Shown here: positions 14,575 to 23,142 of the stretch, one piece after another
How the letters are laid out: every line of letters starts with the position of its first letter
Position numbering within the stretch: the first letter of the stretch is position 1
From: JARIHD01 sp964610985
GTDB lineage: Bacteria > Patescibacteriota > Saccharimonadia > Saccharimonadales > UBA4665
Assembly: GCA_964610985.1 (NCBI GenBank)
Contig: CAZSZJ010000009.1
Span: 1 to 47,979, forward strand
Length of the DNA stretch: 47,979 nt
Direction of reading: 5' to 3'
Made by a program: the position numbers and the translations under genes
Notes under the pieces: model-generated
Seen by the model: the letters and a program-made list of their open reading frames with translations, nothing else
The model's database searches: none
Told to the model about the DNA's origin: nothing

Positions 14575-16404
14575 ATGATTGCCGCCAAACAGGATCCCAC
14601 AAAGATCCGCAACATTGCCATTATTGCCCACGTTGACCACGGTAAGACTACCCTGGTGGACGGCTTGCTCAAGCAATCCAAAACCTTTCGCGACAACCAG
14701 GCCGAAATGGCCCAGAGTCTCATTATGGACAGTGGCGACCAGGAAAAAGAGCGCGGCATTACCATCACCGCCAAAGTGACCGCTGTTCAGCACGACGACT
14801 ACCGCATTAACATCATCGACACCCCCGGCCACGCCGACTTTAGCGGCGAAGTTGAACGTACGCTCAACATGGCCGACGGCTGTATCCTGATTGTCGACGC
14901 CCAAGAAGGCCCTATGCCCCAGACCAAATTCGTATTGGGCAAGGCCCTGGCCTCCGAACTCAAGCCGATCGTTATTATCAACAAAATCGACAAGCCAGCC
15001 AGCCGCATCAAAGAAGTCGAAGACGAGCTCGCCGACCTGTTCCTGGAACTCGCCGTGCACGAAGACCAGCTGCATTATCCGGTCTACTATGCTATCGGCC
15101 GCGCCGGTAAATCGTGGAAAGACGTACCCGCCGACCCAGAGGAAGATGCGTCGCTTGAACCCATTTTTGACGCCATTATCGAAAAAATCCCTGCTCCCGC
15201 CATTGACGTCGAAAAGCCATTCCAAATGCTGGTGACTGCGCTTGCCTGGGATACGTACAAAGGTAAGTACGCCGTCGGACGCATTACCCGGGGGCGCGTT
15301 AAAAGTGGCGACACCGTAACCCTCTGCAAAAAAGACGGCACGATGACCAAAGCCAAAGTTGACCTCGTGTTTATGAGTCACGGTGTGAGTCGTTTTGAAG
15401 TTCCCGAAGGCGTTGCTGGCGACATTGTGCAGCTGACCGGAATCGCAAGCGCCCAGATCGGCGAAACCGTTGCCGACGCTACCAATCCTGAAGCGCTGCC
15501 CGTCCTCGAGGTCGAAGCGCCAACGCTCCAGATTTACCTGGGACCAAACACCTCGCCGTTCAAGGGCCTGGAAGGTGAGTTCACTACTTCACGCCAGATT
15601 GGCGATCGCCTGCAAAAGGAACTCGAAACCAACGTGGGTCTCCGCGTTGCCGAAGACGGCATTGGTTTCTTGGTTTCTGGCCGCGGCGAACTGCACTTGA
15701 GCGTCCTGATCGAAACTATGCGCCGCGAGGGCTACGAATTCGAAGTCGGCCGCCCCATGGTTGTGACCAAAGAGGAAAACGGTCAAACTATGGAACCTAT
15801 CGAAGAAGTTATTATCGAAGTCCCGGCAGAACACGTTGGCGCCGTTCAGATGGAGCTCGGCCAGCGCCGCGCTACTCTTAAAGAACAATTTGCCAGCCCC
15901 AAGGGCGTAACCAAGCTGGTATACGAACTGCCAACCCGTGCACTACTTGGGATGCGCAACATTCTTATGACTAACACTAAAGGCACGATTGTTATGAACA
16001 GTCTGATGACCGGTTACCAACCGCTCGGCCCGAGCCTGCAACAGCTTCGCAACGGCGTCCTCATTGCCTTCGAAACCGGTGTTACCACGCCATATGCCCT
16101 GCAAAATGCCGAAGCTCGCGGTACGACGTTTGTCGGTGCGGCTATCAAAGTCTATGCTGGGCAGATTGTAGGTCTTAACACTCGCCAGGAAGACATGGAA
16201 ATCAACGTCTGCAAAACCAAGCACCTAACCAACATGCGTAGTTCGAGTAGCGACGGTGTTGTTCAGCTAACTCCTCCAACTATCTTTAGCCTCGAGGAGT
16301 GTCTGGACTTCATTGAAAACGACGAACTTTTAGAAGTTACCCCCAAGGCGCTTCGCCTTCGCAAGCGGGAACTTGATCCCAACAAACGCAAGCGCAGTAA
16401 ATAA
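14575..16404 (+). CDS. typA: ribosome-associated translational GTPase TypA/BipA
   Basis: A 609-residue GTPase of the EF-G-like family that binds ribosomes and supports assembly and growth under stress. G1 is AHVDHGKTT near residue 18, G3 is DTPGHADF, and G4 is NKID. The later beta-barrel, EF-G III/V-like and C-terminal domains are all present, and length matches the family. The ATG at 14575 follows an AAGGAG site and begins the family's usual N-terminus; the frame is open further upstream without support. The message ends at a strong terminator. Confidence 0.97.
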   Translation: MIAAKQDPTKIRNIAIIAHVDHGKTTLVDGLLKQSKTFRDNQAEMAQSLIMDSGDQEKERGITITAKVTAVQHDDYRINIIDTPGHADFSGEVERTLNMADGCILIVDAQEGPMPQTKFVLGKALASELKPIVIINKIDKPASRIKEVEDELADLFLELAVHEDQLHYPVYYAIGRAGKSWKDVPADPEEDASLEPIFDAIIEKIPAPAIDVEKPFQMLVTALAWDTYKGKYAVGRITRGRVKSGDTVTLCKKDGTMTKAKVDLVFMSHGVSRFEVPEGVAGDIVQLTGIASAQIGETVADATNPEALPVLEVEAPTLQIYLGPNTSPFKGLEGEFTTSRQIGDRLQKELETNVGLRVAEDGIGFLVSGRGELHLSVLIETMRREGYEFEVGRPMVVTKEENGQTMEPIEEVIIEVPAEHVGAVQMELGQRRATLKEQFASPKGVTKLVYELPTRALLGMRNILMTNTKGTIVMNSLMTGYQPLGPSLQQLRNGVLIAFETGVTTPYALQNAEARGTTFVGAAIKVYAGQIVGLNTRQEDMEINVCKTKHLTNMRSSSSDGVVQLTPPTIFSLEECLDFIENDELLEVTPKALRLRKRELDPNKRKRSK

Positions 16405-16420
16405 TAAAAAACACTAATTA

Positions 16421-16449
16421 AAAACAGTCCGCACGACGGACTGTTTTTA
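16421..16449. terminator. bidirectional intrinsic terminator between typA and the GlsB-type gene
   Basis: ACAGTCCG (16424-16431) and CGGACTGT (16437-16444) form an 8-bp stem with loop CACGA. It is extended by AAA/TTT and flanked by a T-run on the plus strand and an A-run before it, so it can stop transcription from both converging genes. Confidence 0.88.
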
Positions 16450-16470
16450 TTGATATCAGCGTTCAGATAA

Positions 16471-16725
16471 CTATACGCTGTGCCGAAACCTGCCCAAAAT
16501 AAGCAGTAGCAATAGTGACCCGATGACTGCCACAAACAAGCTCCAGACATTTAATCCGGTAACTCCGTCGCCACCAAGCAAATTGATGATAAAACCACCG
16601 ATAAATGCGCCTAATATACCGATAATGATGTTGCCTAATAACCCTTGGTTGGCGTTATTTCCCGCGATTATCGATGCGATCCAACCAGCTAGTCCGCCAA
16701 GTACGATCCACGCAATAAATCCCAT
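16471..16725 (-). CDS. GlsB/YeaQ/YmgE family small membrane protein
   Basis: An 84-residue protein with three hydrophobic, glycine-rich segments: residues 2-21, 29-50 and 60-78. The motif order GFIAWIVLGGLAGWIAS, NIIIGILGAFIGGF and a basic tail match the transglycosylase-associated family, whose members are stress-induced inner-membrane proteins of unknown biochemistry. GGGGAG lies shortly before the ATG and TATTAT further upstream, giving a normal leader. It converges on typA at a shared terminator. Confidence 0.85.
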   Translation of the reverse strand: MGFIAWIVLGGLAGWIASIIAGNNANQGLLGNIIIGILGAFIGGFIINLLGGDGVTGLNVWSLFVAVIGSLLLLLILGRFRHSV

Positions 16726-16853
16726 AGATTACTCCCCACTTAATCTTTCTATAATATTTGATGAAGCCAAACATGCGATGTAAAAATACTTACACCATCA
16801 ATATGCATGATTATTGCGGCTAAAAATCAGCTAAAACCAGGTACAATAGCCAT

Positions 16854-17240
16854 ATGCTTGAAATAAGCGATGAACAATTTTCGGCACTCATTGCAGAAGT
16901 TATGGATGAATTGCCACGCACCCATATGGACGCGGTCAAAAACGTGGCCATCGTATATGCCGACGAACCGACGCCGCAGCAGCGCGAGCAGCTCAAGCTC
17001 CGCGGCGACCAAAGCCTGCTTGGCCTATACGAAGGGGTTCCCTTGGCGCGCCGCGGCGGTATGACGCATTTTCCACCCGACAAAATAACCATCTTTAAAA
17101 ATCCGTTGCTCGCATACGCTGGTTCGTACAACGCTCTGCGCGCACAGGTCAAACACACCGTGTGGCACGAAATCGCTCATTATTTTGGCCTCGATCACCC
17201 GGCCATCCACAAAATAGAACGTAACTGGAAGGATGAATAA
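16854..17240 (+). CDS. minimal zincin metallopeptidase family protein
   Basis: A 128-residue protein with the zinc motif HEIAHYFGLDH at residues 105-115 (His105, Glu106, His109 and a downstream His115). This matches the small acidic minimal metallopeptidase (DUF1025-type) family common in bacteria. The preceding strand carries KITIFKNPLL. TACAAT ends six bases before the ATG and there is no Shine-Dalgarno site, so a leaderless message is likely. It leads a run with the FMN reductase and DNA glycosylase genes. Substrates of the family are unknown. Confidence 0.85.
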   Translation: MLEISDEQFSALIAEVMDELPRTHMDAVKNVAIVYADEPTPQQREQLKLRGDQSLLGLYEGVPLARRGGMTHFPPDKITIFKNPLLAYAGSYNALRAQVKHTVWHEIAHYFGLDHPAIHKIERNWKDE

Positions 17241-17241
17241 C

Positions 17242-17823
17242 ATGAACAGCCGCCTAACGATTGCCGTCATTGAGGGCACGCGCCGCGAAAAACGCTTGTC
17301 TATTCACGCAGCGCATTTTGTTGCCGAAATAGGCCGTACCATACCGGATGTCGACGTTATCTTTGTCGACCCCAAAGACTTTACCTTTCCCGATGATGGC
17401 AATGGCACCGAAGGCAAAGACCCCAAATACACCGAAATCGTTGCCAAAGCTGACGCTTTTTTCATCATTACACCCGAATATAACCACAGTTTTCCCGGCA
17501 GCCTCAAGCGTATGCTTGACAGCGAGTATGACAATTATTTCCGTAAACCAGTGGCATTGGCTGGGGTAAGTAACGGCGGATGGGGCGGCACGCGCGCTAT
17601 CGAAAACCTGCTGCCGGCGCTGCGCAGCTTGGGCCTACTGACCGCCCAGCTCACTTCATATTTCCTACGCGTCCAGGATATTTTTGACGAACAAGGGAAG
17701 ATGCGGGACGACCAACGCGATAAATATACACGTATGGTTACCAATGAATGGCACGAACTCATTTGGCTCGCAAAGTCGCTCAAGTGGGGTCGCGACAACT
17801 TGCCAACACCGTCGTATGAGTAA
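17242..17823 (+). CDS. NADPH-dependent FMN reductase family protein
   Basis: A 193-residue flavodoxin-like protein that probably reduces FMN or quinones using NAD(P)H. An N-terminal beta strand (LTIAVIEGTRREKRLS) forms the phosphate-binding loop, and TPEYNHSFPGSLKRMLD is the family's signature flavin motif. The ATG at 17242 has GGAAGGA at good spacing; the ATG three codons earlier lies inside the previous gene's stop region. Translation is probably coupled to the zincin gene upstream. The physiological acceptor is unknown. Confidence 0.87.
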   Translation: MNSRLTIAVIEGTRREKRLSIHAAHFVAEIGRTIPDVDVIFVDPKDFTFPDDGNGTEGKDPKYTEIVAKADAFFIITPEYNHSFPGSLKRMLDSEYDNYFRKPVALAGVSNGGWGGTRAIENLLPALRSLGLLTAQLTSYFLRVQDIFDEQGKMRDDQRDKYTRMVTNEWHELIWLAKSLKWGRDNLPTPSYE

Positions 17824-18391
17824 AGATAATTTTGCTTTTTTGGAAGGGGATGCTCCTGCTGTAGCCAAACGGCTGCTGGGCTGCCACATTGTTCGTACCA
17901 TCGACGGCCAAAAAGTCATCGGCAGAATCGTCGAAACCGAAGCCTATCACCAAACCGACGCCGCTAGTCATAGTTACAAGGGCCGCACGCCGCGCACCGA
18001 CATCATGTTTGGTCCGCCTGGTTTTGCGTACATTTATTTTACCTACGGTATGCATTACTGCATGAATGTCGTGACCGGGCCAGAAAGTGAGGGTTCGGCG
18101 GTGCTTATCCGTGCGCTTGAACCGGTATCAGGCGAAGATATTATGATGCGATATCGCCGCCGGTTCGCTGGAAATATGCTTACCAACGGCCCCGCCAAGC
18201 TCTGCCAAGCCCTGGCCATCGACCGTCATTTGAATGGGCACGATCTGCGCCAAGAACCGCTGCAGCTGCGCATTATGCCGTCCGTCACAGCCGCCAATAT
18301 CCATTGCACAACACGCATCGGCATTACTCGGGACGTTAATCGGCCATGGCGATTTTATATCAAAGACAGTGCGGCTGTTTCTCGCCGGTAA
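17816..18391 (+). CDS. 3-methyladenine DNA glycosylase, AAG/MPG family
   Basis: A 191-residue base-excision repair enzyme that removes alkylated purines. The signature run is intact: RIVETEAY with the catalytic Glu, SHSYKGRTPRTDIMFGPPG, then YIYFTYGMHYCMNVV, followed by LIRALEP and NGPAKLCQAL. Length fits the bacterial family. The ATG at 17816 overlaps the FMN reductase stop by eight bases, suggesting coupling; a longer in-frame start inside that gene is not supported by homology. It is the only clear base-excision gene in the window. Confidence 0.93.
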   Translation: MSKDNFAFLEGDAPAVAKRLLGCHIVRTIDGQKVIGRIVETEAYHQTDAASHSYKGRTPRTDIMFGPPGFAYIYFTYGMHYCMNVVTGPESEGSAVLIRALEPVSGEDIMMRYRRRFAGNMLTNGPAKLCQALAIDRHLNGHDLRQEPLQLRIMPSVTAANIHCTTRIGITRDVNRPWRFYIKDSAAVSRR

Positions 18392-18412
18392 ATGCTATAA
18401 TAATTAGATAAT

Positions 18413-19123
18413 ATGGTACAGAAACCAAAGGCAAAATCACTTCGTTCAGGAGTGAAAACGACAGCAAAAACCAAGCCGAATCCCGTATTCGCCGATGTAG
18501 TGCCGCCCATCAACGCGCCGCGACCAATAAAGTGGTACGTTGTGTTTGCCTTGAGTTTGCTGGTATTCGCTGGCGGTGCATATGTTGCCCGGAGCGGCGA
18601 GCCGCCGCATTGGGAATATTCGTTATTTATGGCCATTAATGGCTGGCCGGAAAGTTTATATCGCCTGTTTTTGGTTATTACATTTTTTGGTGGCAAGACT
18701 ATTGCGGTCCTCGGTGTTGCTTTGGCGTATCTGCTGGGGATGTATCGCTTTGCGCTTCGTCTGGCGATTAGCATAGTGACGGCGTTTGGCGGTATCGTCC
18801 TGGCTAAAATCTTTGTAGGACGTGAGCGGCCTTTCGAAATATTTACCGGTGTGCATGCCCGCGCTTTCGAATCTAGCCTGGGGTATCCCTCAGGACATGC
18901 CGCATTTGCTACAATTCTGGTGCTCTTGCTCTTTCCCTATTTGCCAAAGATAGCGCGGTGGGTGGTCGTTTTTGTGGTGGTTGGTCTGGTGGGATTATCG
19001 CGCATATATCTAGGTGTGCATCTGCCGCTCGACATCGTGGGCGGCATGGCTATGGGCACGGGAATCGTTGCAGTTTTGCACATTTTGCCCAAAAAACTAC
19101 AGCGTGTTCTCCGCATAAATTAA
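18413..19123 (+). CDS. PAP2-family membrane phosphatase
   Basis: A 236-residue membrane phosphatase of the PAP2 type. The three catalytic motifs are present: KIFVGRERP, PSGH and SRIYLGVHLPLD. About six hydrophobic segments begin at residue 42, after a polar basic N-terminus. Candidate substrates are undecaprenyl pyrophosphate or lipid phosphates. TATAAT at 18396-18401 lies 11 bases before the ATG, and a second GATAAT abuts it, so the leader is very short and lacks a Shine-Dalgarno site. Two hairpins with T-runs follow the gene. Confidence 0.9.
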   Translation: MVQKPKAKSLRSGVKTTAKTKPNPVFADVVPPINAPRPIKWYVVFALSLLVFAGGAYVARSGEPPHWEYSLFMAINGWPESLYRLFLVITFFGGKTIAVLGVALAYLLGMYRFALRLAISIVTAFGGIVLAKIFVGRERPFEIFTGVHARAFESSLGYPSGHAAFATILVLLLFPYLPKIARWVVVFVVVGLVGLSRIYLGVHLPLDIVGGMAMGTGIVAVLHILPKKLQRVLRIN

Positions 19124-19131
19124 AGTCTTAT

Positions 19132-19163
19132 GAAACCGCTTGCGTTTACAAACGTGCGGTTTT
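19132..19163 (+). terminator. intrinsic terminator after the PAP2 gene
   Basis: AAACCGC (19133-19139) pairs with GCGGTTT (19156-19162), and an inner GCGTTT/AAACGT stem continues it. Four T residues end the structure. It lies nine bases after the PAP2 stop codon. Confidence 0.65.
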
Positions 19164-19172
19164 ACAATGGAA

Positions 19173-19225
19173 ATTGGAAGTGAGAGACTTCCAATAAAGA
19201 CCCGGGTTTTACCGCGGGTCTTTTT
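19173..19225 (+). terminator. second hairpin pair with a strong terminator
   Basis: A 9-bp hairpin ATTGGAAGT/ACTTCCAAT (19173-19181 with 19187-19195, loop GAGAG) is followed without a gap by AAAGACCCG/CGGGTCTTT (19196-19204 with 19215-19223) and a T-run. The last hairpin is a textbook terminator. The first has no T-run of its own. Together with the upstream terminator this makes three consecutive stems in 95 bases. Confidence 0.75.
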
Positions 19226-19299
19226 AAATTCCTAATGTTTTATATTGCGCCAATACCAATTTGGTGTAACATAGAATTTTATTAGATACAGGAGTGGAT

Positions 19300-19788
19300 A
19301 TGACAAGACGACCTGAAGGCGGCATTGGTGAGAGTTGGCTTAACAGAACCGGTGTGTTATTCGTGGGCGGTGCATTAATGCTGTCGGCATGTTCTGGCGG
19401 TGCAAATCAGTCAAAAGAAACGGGCGTTACGGGGACGCCTACGGCTGCTCCGACATCGTCATCGAGCGCTGTCAAAGAGCGGCAAAATCTTGTTTTTGAT
19501 TACTTGGGTGGTGGTTCACGGTCTGTTTTTGTTTACCCTGGTGTAACAACTGAACCCGAAGACAAAGTACCTCTTAAAGCGCCAGTTTATACGGACGGCG
19601 ATGTAGTTGTTGCTGAATGTAAGCTCACGGGACGTTTGGTTTCATCCCATCCAGAGCTTGGCGAAACTGACCGCACCTCAGACCAATGGATTCGCGTCCA
19701 TAGTGATACGCCGGGCGTTGCGCAGTATGCAACCGCTGTATATGTTGAGAACTATAAAGATCTACTAGCAAGGTTAGATGTGTGCTAA
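19300..19788 (+). CDS. predicted lipoprotein
   Basis: A 162-residue protein with a lipobox LSAC at residues 28-31 after a hydrophobic stretch (VLFVGGALM), so the mature form would be lipid-anchored at Cys31. A Ser/Thr/Pro/Ala-rich linker follows, then a globular domain with two further cysteines that might pair (in VAECKL and at the C-terminal Cys). The ATG at 19300 has AGGAG five bases upstream; GTG two codons earlier overlaps that site. No family is recognised. Single gene after a strong terminator. Confidence 0.72.
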   Translation: MTRRPEGGIGESWLNRTGVLFVGGALMLSACSGGANQSKETGVTGTPTAAPTSSSSAVKERQNLVFDYLGGGSRSVFVYPGVTTEPEDKVPLKAPVYTDGDVVVAECKLTGRLVSSHPELGETDRTSDQWIRVHSDTPGVAQYATAVYVENYKDLLARLDVC

Positions 19789-19839
19789 CTAAAGTAAAGC
19801 CCTTATGTTAACCAGGTAAAAATGGTAAGATAGGATTAT

Positions 19840-20934
19840 ATGACGGGGATTGTAATAGTTTTGGTGGTACTGTGTGCTGCTTTGATGGTGGTACTGATTT
19901 TGCAGATGCAAAAAACCAAGGCTGTACCGGACAATAGTGCGCTACTAATCAAAGAAGACCTCAGCCGCCTCAGCGATGACATCACCAAGTTCAAGGACGG
20001 TTTGCAATCCCAGCTAACCGAACGCATGGACAAAAACCAAGAACTCATGCGCGAATCGATTCTCAAGCAATTTACAGCCAGCAGCAAACTCATTACCGAT
20101 GTAACCGAGCGTTTGACCAAACTCGACGAAACCAATAAACGCGTGGTAAACGTGGCCGACGAACTGCGCATCTTGCAAAACGTACTCCAAAATCCCAAAC
20201 AGCGTGGGGTATTGGGCGAATATTATCTAAGCCAAGTGCTCGAAAATGTGCTGCCGCCCGAACGCTTTAAGCTGCAATATAAAATTTGCAAAGATGACCA
20301 AGGCCGCGACCTCATTTGCGATGCCGTGATCATGCTGGACAAGGGCCGCATGCTTCCCGTCGACTCCAAATTCAGCCTCGAAAACTACAACCGCCTGGTT
20401 GAAGAGAAGGATCCAGTGCAGCGCGATGTACATGCCAAGGCCTTCAAGGCTGACCTCAAAAACCGCATCGACGAGACCTCCAAATATATCCGCCCTGCCG
20501 AGGGCACGATGGACTACGCCTTTATGTTCATTCCGTCGGAGGCAATTTATTACGACCTACTGGTCAATAAAGTCGGCATGACCAACACATCCGCCCGCGA
20601 CCTCATCGAATACGCCTTCCGAGACAAGAATGTTATTATTGTGAGTCCCACAACGTTCATGGCATATCTGCAAACCGTTATGCAGGGTCTGCGCAGTTTG
20701 CAGATCGAAGAACAGGCCAAAGAAATCCAAAAGCGTGTCGGCGAACTCGGCCGTCATATCACCACCTACGAACAGCTGATGCAGAAGCTGGGCAACAGCC
20801 TTGGCACAAGCGTAAACCACTTCAACAACGCCCACAAAGAACTCAAAAAAGTCGACAAAGATGTCGTCAAAATCGCCGACACCGTCGCCTCCGTCGAACC
20901 ACTTGCCCTAGACAGACCCAACCTTGACGAGTAA
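19840..20934 (+). CDS. rmuC: RmuC-family DNA recombination protein
   Basis: A 364-residue protein with an N-terminal membrane anchor (residues 2-22), a coiled-coil region to about 110, and the RmuC nuclease-like domain from about 115 to 330, recognisable by RGVLGEYYLSQVLE, LPVDSKFSLENY and YAFMFIPSEAIYYDL. RmuC limits inversions at short repeats and is thought to act on DNA intermediates. TAAGAT lies eight bases before the ATG, with no Shine-Dalgarno site. It is followed after 11 bases by the JAMM-like gene. Confidence 0.92.
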   Translation: MTGIVIVLVVLCAALMVVLILQMQKTKAVPDNSALLIKEDLSRLSDDITKFKDGLQSQLTERMDKNQELMRESILKQFTASSKLITDVTERLTKLDETNKRVVNVADELRILQNVLQNPKQRGVLGEYYLSQVLENVLPPERFKLQYKICKDDQGRDLICDAVIMLDKGRMLPVDSKFSLENYNRLVEEKDPVQRDVHAKAFKADLKNRIDETSKYIRPAEGTMDYAFMFIPSEAIYYDLLVNKVGMTNTSARDLIEYAFRDKNVIIVSPTTFMAYLQTVMQGLRSLQIEEQAKEIQKRVGELGRHITTYEQLMQKLGNSLGTSVNHFNNAHKELKKVDKDVVKIADTVASVEPLALDRPNLDE

Positions 20935-20945
20935 AATCATTCTCT

Positions 20946-21746
20946 ATGCTTGATATATATCAACGAAGAGAGGCTGCTTTGGGTAGCATTCTTGGTTTAG
21001 GGGAAGGACGGATAATTGGCGAGTATCCAAAGACTGTCAGATTACCTCAACTTATAATAGAACGAGCATTCGATGCGGTAGAGGTTACTGGCACGGACCA
21101 CCGGGAACGCGCAATCAATTTCCGTTACAACGACAAAAACGACACTTGGAGGGGTGGCCGGTCGTTCACTGGCGGCGAGGTCTCTATTGCGGAGGACGAA
21201 AATCGCATTGGATTGACGGCAGAAGTGGGCGGCGCGGCCCTTCAGATATCAAGGTTTTACCGTTCCCATATTTTTCTGCATACGCATCCCGATTTTACCC
21301 AGCACGAAGGGTCGATGGCAGCTTTCGGTCGCCTCGAGGAAAGAACAGGCAAAAAAATAGAGCACTGGCCCTGCCATACCTTCCCGAGTTGGGATGACCT
21401 CTTTGCTTTTGCGGCAGGGGGAGGCGGTACGATTGGTAACATCATTTCCTCGAACGGAGGCAATTTTTTGCTTTTGCATCAAGAACCGCGGAATCATTTA
21501 ACCTGGAGGACCGATAAGCAACAGCGTACGTTTTATCAGCGATCGCGCAGGCTGCATGCATCGCGTAGTAGTCTTGGAAAAACGCTCGACCGATTGATAG
21601 ACGAGGATAAAGCGTCTTATTCAAGGCACGCTATTGCCACGGCAACGGCAGGGACATTTGCTTGTTATTATTCGGCTGACCGCGAGTCGCCTTATTTGGA
21701 TCGTATAGAGCCGCAATTGCCGCAACTCGAAGATGCAGCAGGTTAG
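20946..21746 (+). CDS. hypothetical protein with JAMM-like metal-site motif
   Basis: A 266-residue protein. His112 and His114 in IFLHTHPD, and Ser148 with Asp151 in FPSWDDL, reproduce the order HxHP...SxxD of JAB1/MPN/Mov34 metalloproteases, and Glu78 in GGEVSI could be the catalytic acid. The gap between HxHP and SxxD is about 33 residues, longer than usual. The C-terminal 80 residues are helical and basic. JAMM proteins cut isopeptide bonds or act in DNA repair (RadC). The match is by motif only. TAAAAT lies eight bases before the ATG. Confidence 0.62.
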   Translation: MLDIYQRREAALGSILGLGEGRIIGEYPKTVRLPQLIIERAFDAVEVTGTDHRERAINFRYNDKNDTWRGGRSFTGGEVSIAEDENRIGLTAEVGGAALQISRFYRSHIFLHTHPDFTQHEGSMAAFGRLEERTGKKIEHWPCHTFPSWDDLFAFAAGGGGTIGNIISSNGGNFLLLHQEPRNHLTWRTDKQQRTFYQRSRRLHASRSSLGKTLDRLIDEDKASYSRHAIATATAGTFACYYSADRESPYLDRIEPQLPQLEDAAG

Positions 21747-23074
21747 TGCTTTTTGTTTGTTTCTAGCCAATCTAATGCAACCGCCGCCGTCCAGCTAAAA
21801 TCCGGTGCACCCAGTGGGTTGCCGGTCAAAGGATTGTAGTACTCATAAAACTTGCCGTTTTGCACGAGTTCGAGCGAACTTTCGATCAGGGCTTCGGCGT
21901 GATCTTTGTAGCCGTAGCGCTTTAGGCCGTCCGCGATCAGCCAGTTGGTATTGAACCAGGTGGGGCCTTGCCAATAGCGGCTGGCGTCAAACCATGGCGA
22001 ATTCAGGGGCACGCTTGGTACCGGGTGCGCGGGGCCAAAGGTATGCTCATTTTCGAGACTTTTAACAAGTATGGCGGCGCGTGCTTTGCTGATCGAACCG
22101 GCGTATAGCGGCATTAGGCTTTCGATGGATGGTTCTTTGATAAGCTTGTGGGTTACAAAATCGCGGGGGTAGTAGCTTTCGGTGTAGGGTTCCCATAATT
22201 CTTCGAGAGCTTTTCTGCTTCGCTTCATGCGTTTTAATAGGTCCGGAGATATGTCGGCGCGAATCGTTTTGGCGATGTCGAGCAGCAGATCATTAGCGCG
22301 AATCAAGATGCAGTTAAAGGCCAGATCCTCAAACGTAAACAGAGAATGATCGAGAATCTTGTCGATGTTATACTCTTTGCGGCGCAGTCGGCGTTGAGCG
22401 TCAAAAATCGCCATGGCGTCGATATTGGTGTAGCGCTGGTCGGCAGGTACAACTCTGGTATCGCGGCGCAACAGACCGGCCACACCTTCCAGCCGCGTGC
22501 GCTGCAATACGCGGATCCACCAAGGCAGCAGATGTTCATGCAATTCGCTTATCCAGGCAGGGTTGTTATCTAGACCTGTTTCCCAGGGGTGAATCTGCAA
22601 AACTAAGCCTTCCTGGTGGGGATCACGTTCGCGGTACAGCCACTCGTGGTATGCGAGGAGCGCCGGCAAGGCGAGTTTGTACCAGCTGCGACGCTCGGGC
22701 AAGGCTAATTTTTCGCCAATACGGTATATGGCTTCGGCCAGCACTGGGGGCTGCGTAATGCCACTAGTAATAACGTCGTCGGGTGCGAAGGGGCTGACCC
22801 AGCTACGCCACAAATTATGGTCACGCCGGTAGGAAGCATCGGGGTTAAAAATCATATGTGGGAGCATGCCGTTAGACCACTGGCCGCGGATTAAACTGAG
22901 CAGCTCCATTTTGGCGCGGTCGATATCGTAGTGTCGCTGGCCAATCGCAATAAAACAGCTATCCCATAGCCACTGGTGCGGATACAGGCGGTAGGCCGGA
23001 ATAGTGTATAAACCTTGGTCGTTTTTTTGTAATACTGCCTTGGCCTCTTCGGCCAGGGATGGCGTTTTGCTCAT
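21743..23074 (-). CDS. GH63-like (mannosylglycerate hydrolase-type) glycoside hydrolase
   Basis: A 443-residue cytoplasmic (alpha/alpha)6-barrel protein. The opening PAYRLYPHQWLWDSCFIAIG is the family hallmark; later LYAGSISKARA, RYWQGPTWFNTNWLIADGL and FYEYYNPLTGNPLGAPDFSWTA are typical of GH63/MGH1-like glycosidases, with a catalytic acid expected in WDS and another in the C-terminal part. No signal peptide is seen, so it acts on intracellular sugars such as mannosylglycerate or glucosylglycerate; this is inference. TATACT lies seven bases before the ATG without a Shine-Dalgarno site. Divergent from the sigma-factor gene. Confidence 0.82.
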   Translation of the reverse strand: MSKTPSLAEEAKAVLQKNDQGLYTIPAYRLYPHQWLWDSCFIAIGQRHYDIDRAKMELLSLIRGQWSNGMLPHMIFNPDASYRRDHNLWRSWVSPFAPDDVITSGITQPPVLAEAIYRIGEKLALPERRSWYKLALPALLAYHEWLYRERDPHQEGLVLQIHPWETGLDNNPAWISELHEHLLPWWIRVLQRTRLEGVAGLLRRDTRVVPADQRYTNIDAMAIFDAQRRLRRKEYNIDKILDHSLFTFEDLAFNCILIRANDLLLDIAKTIRADISPDLLKRMKRSRKALEELWEPYTESYYPRDFVTHKLIKEPSIESLMPLYAGSISKARAAILVKSLENEHTFGPAHPVPSVPLNSPWFDASRYWQGPTWFNTNWLIADGLKRYGYKDHAEALIESSLELVQNGKFYEYYNPLTGNPLGAPDFSWTAAVALDWLETNKKH

Positions 23075-23142
23075 GCTTTCAAGTATAGCAAAGCTAGTGG
23101 GTATCTCTGTTATTTTTTGCTGGCGTATGCTACAAAGATTAA

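Noticed and set aside
14545..15381. Minus-strand open frame of 278 codons within typA
   Set aside because: It is antisense to the conserved GTPase domain, with Val/Phe/Gly bias typical of a shadow frame and no promoter of its own.
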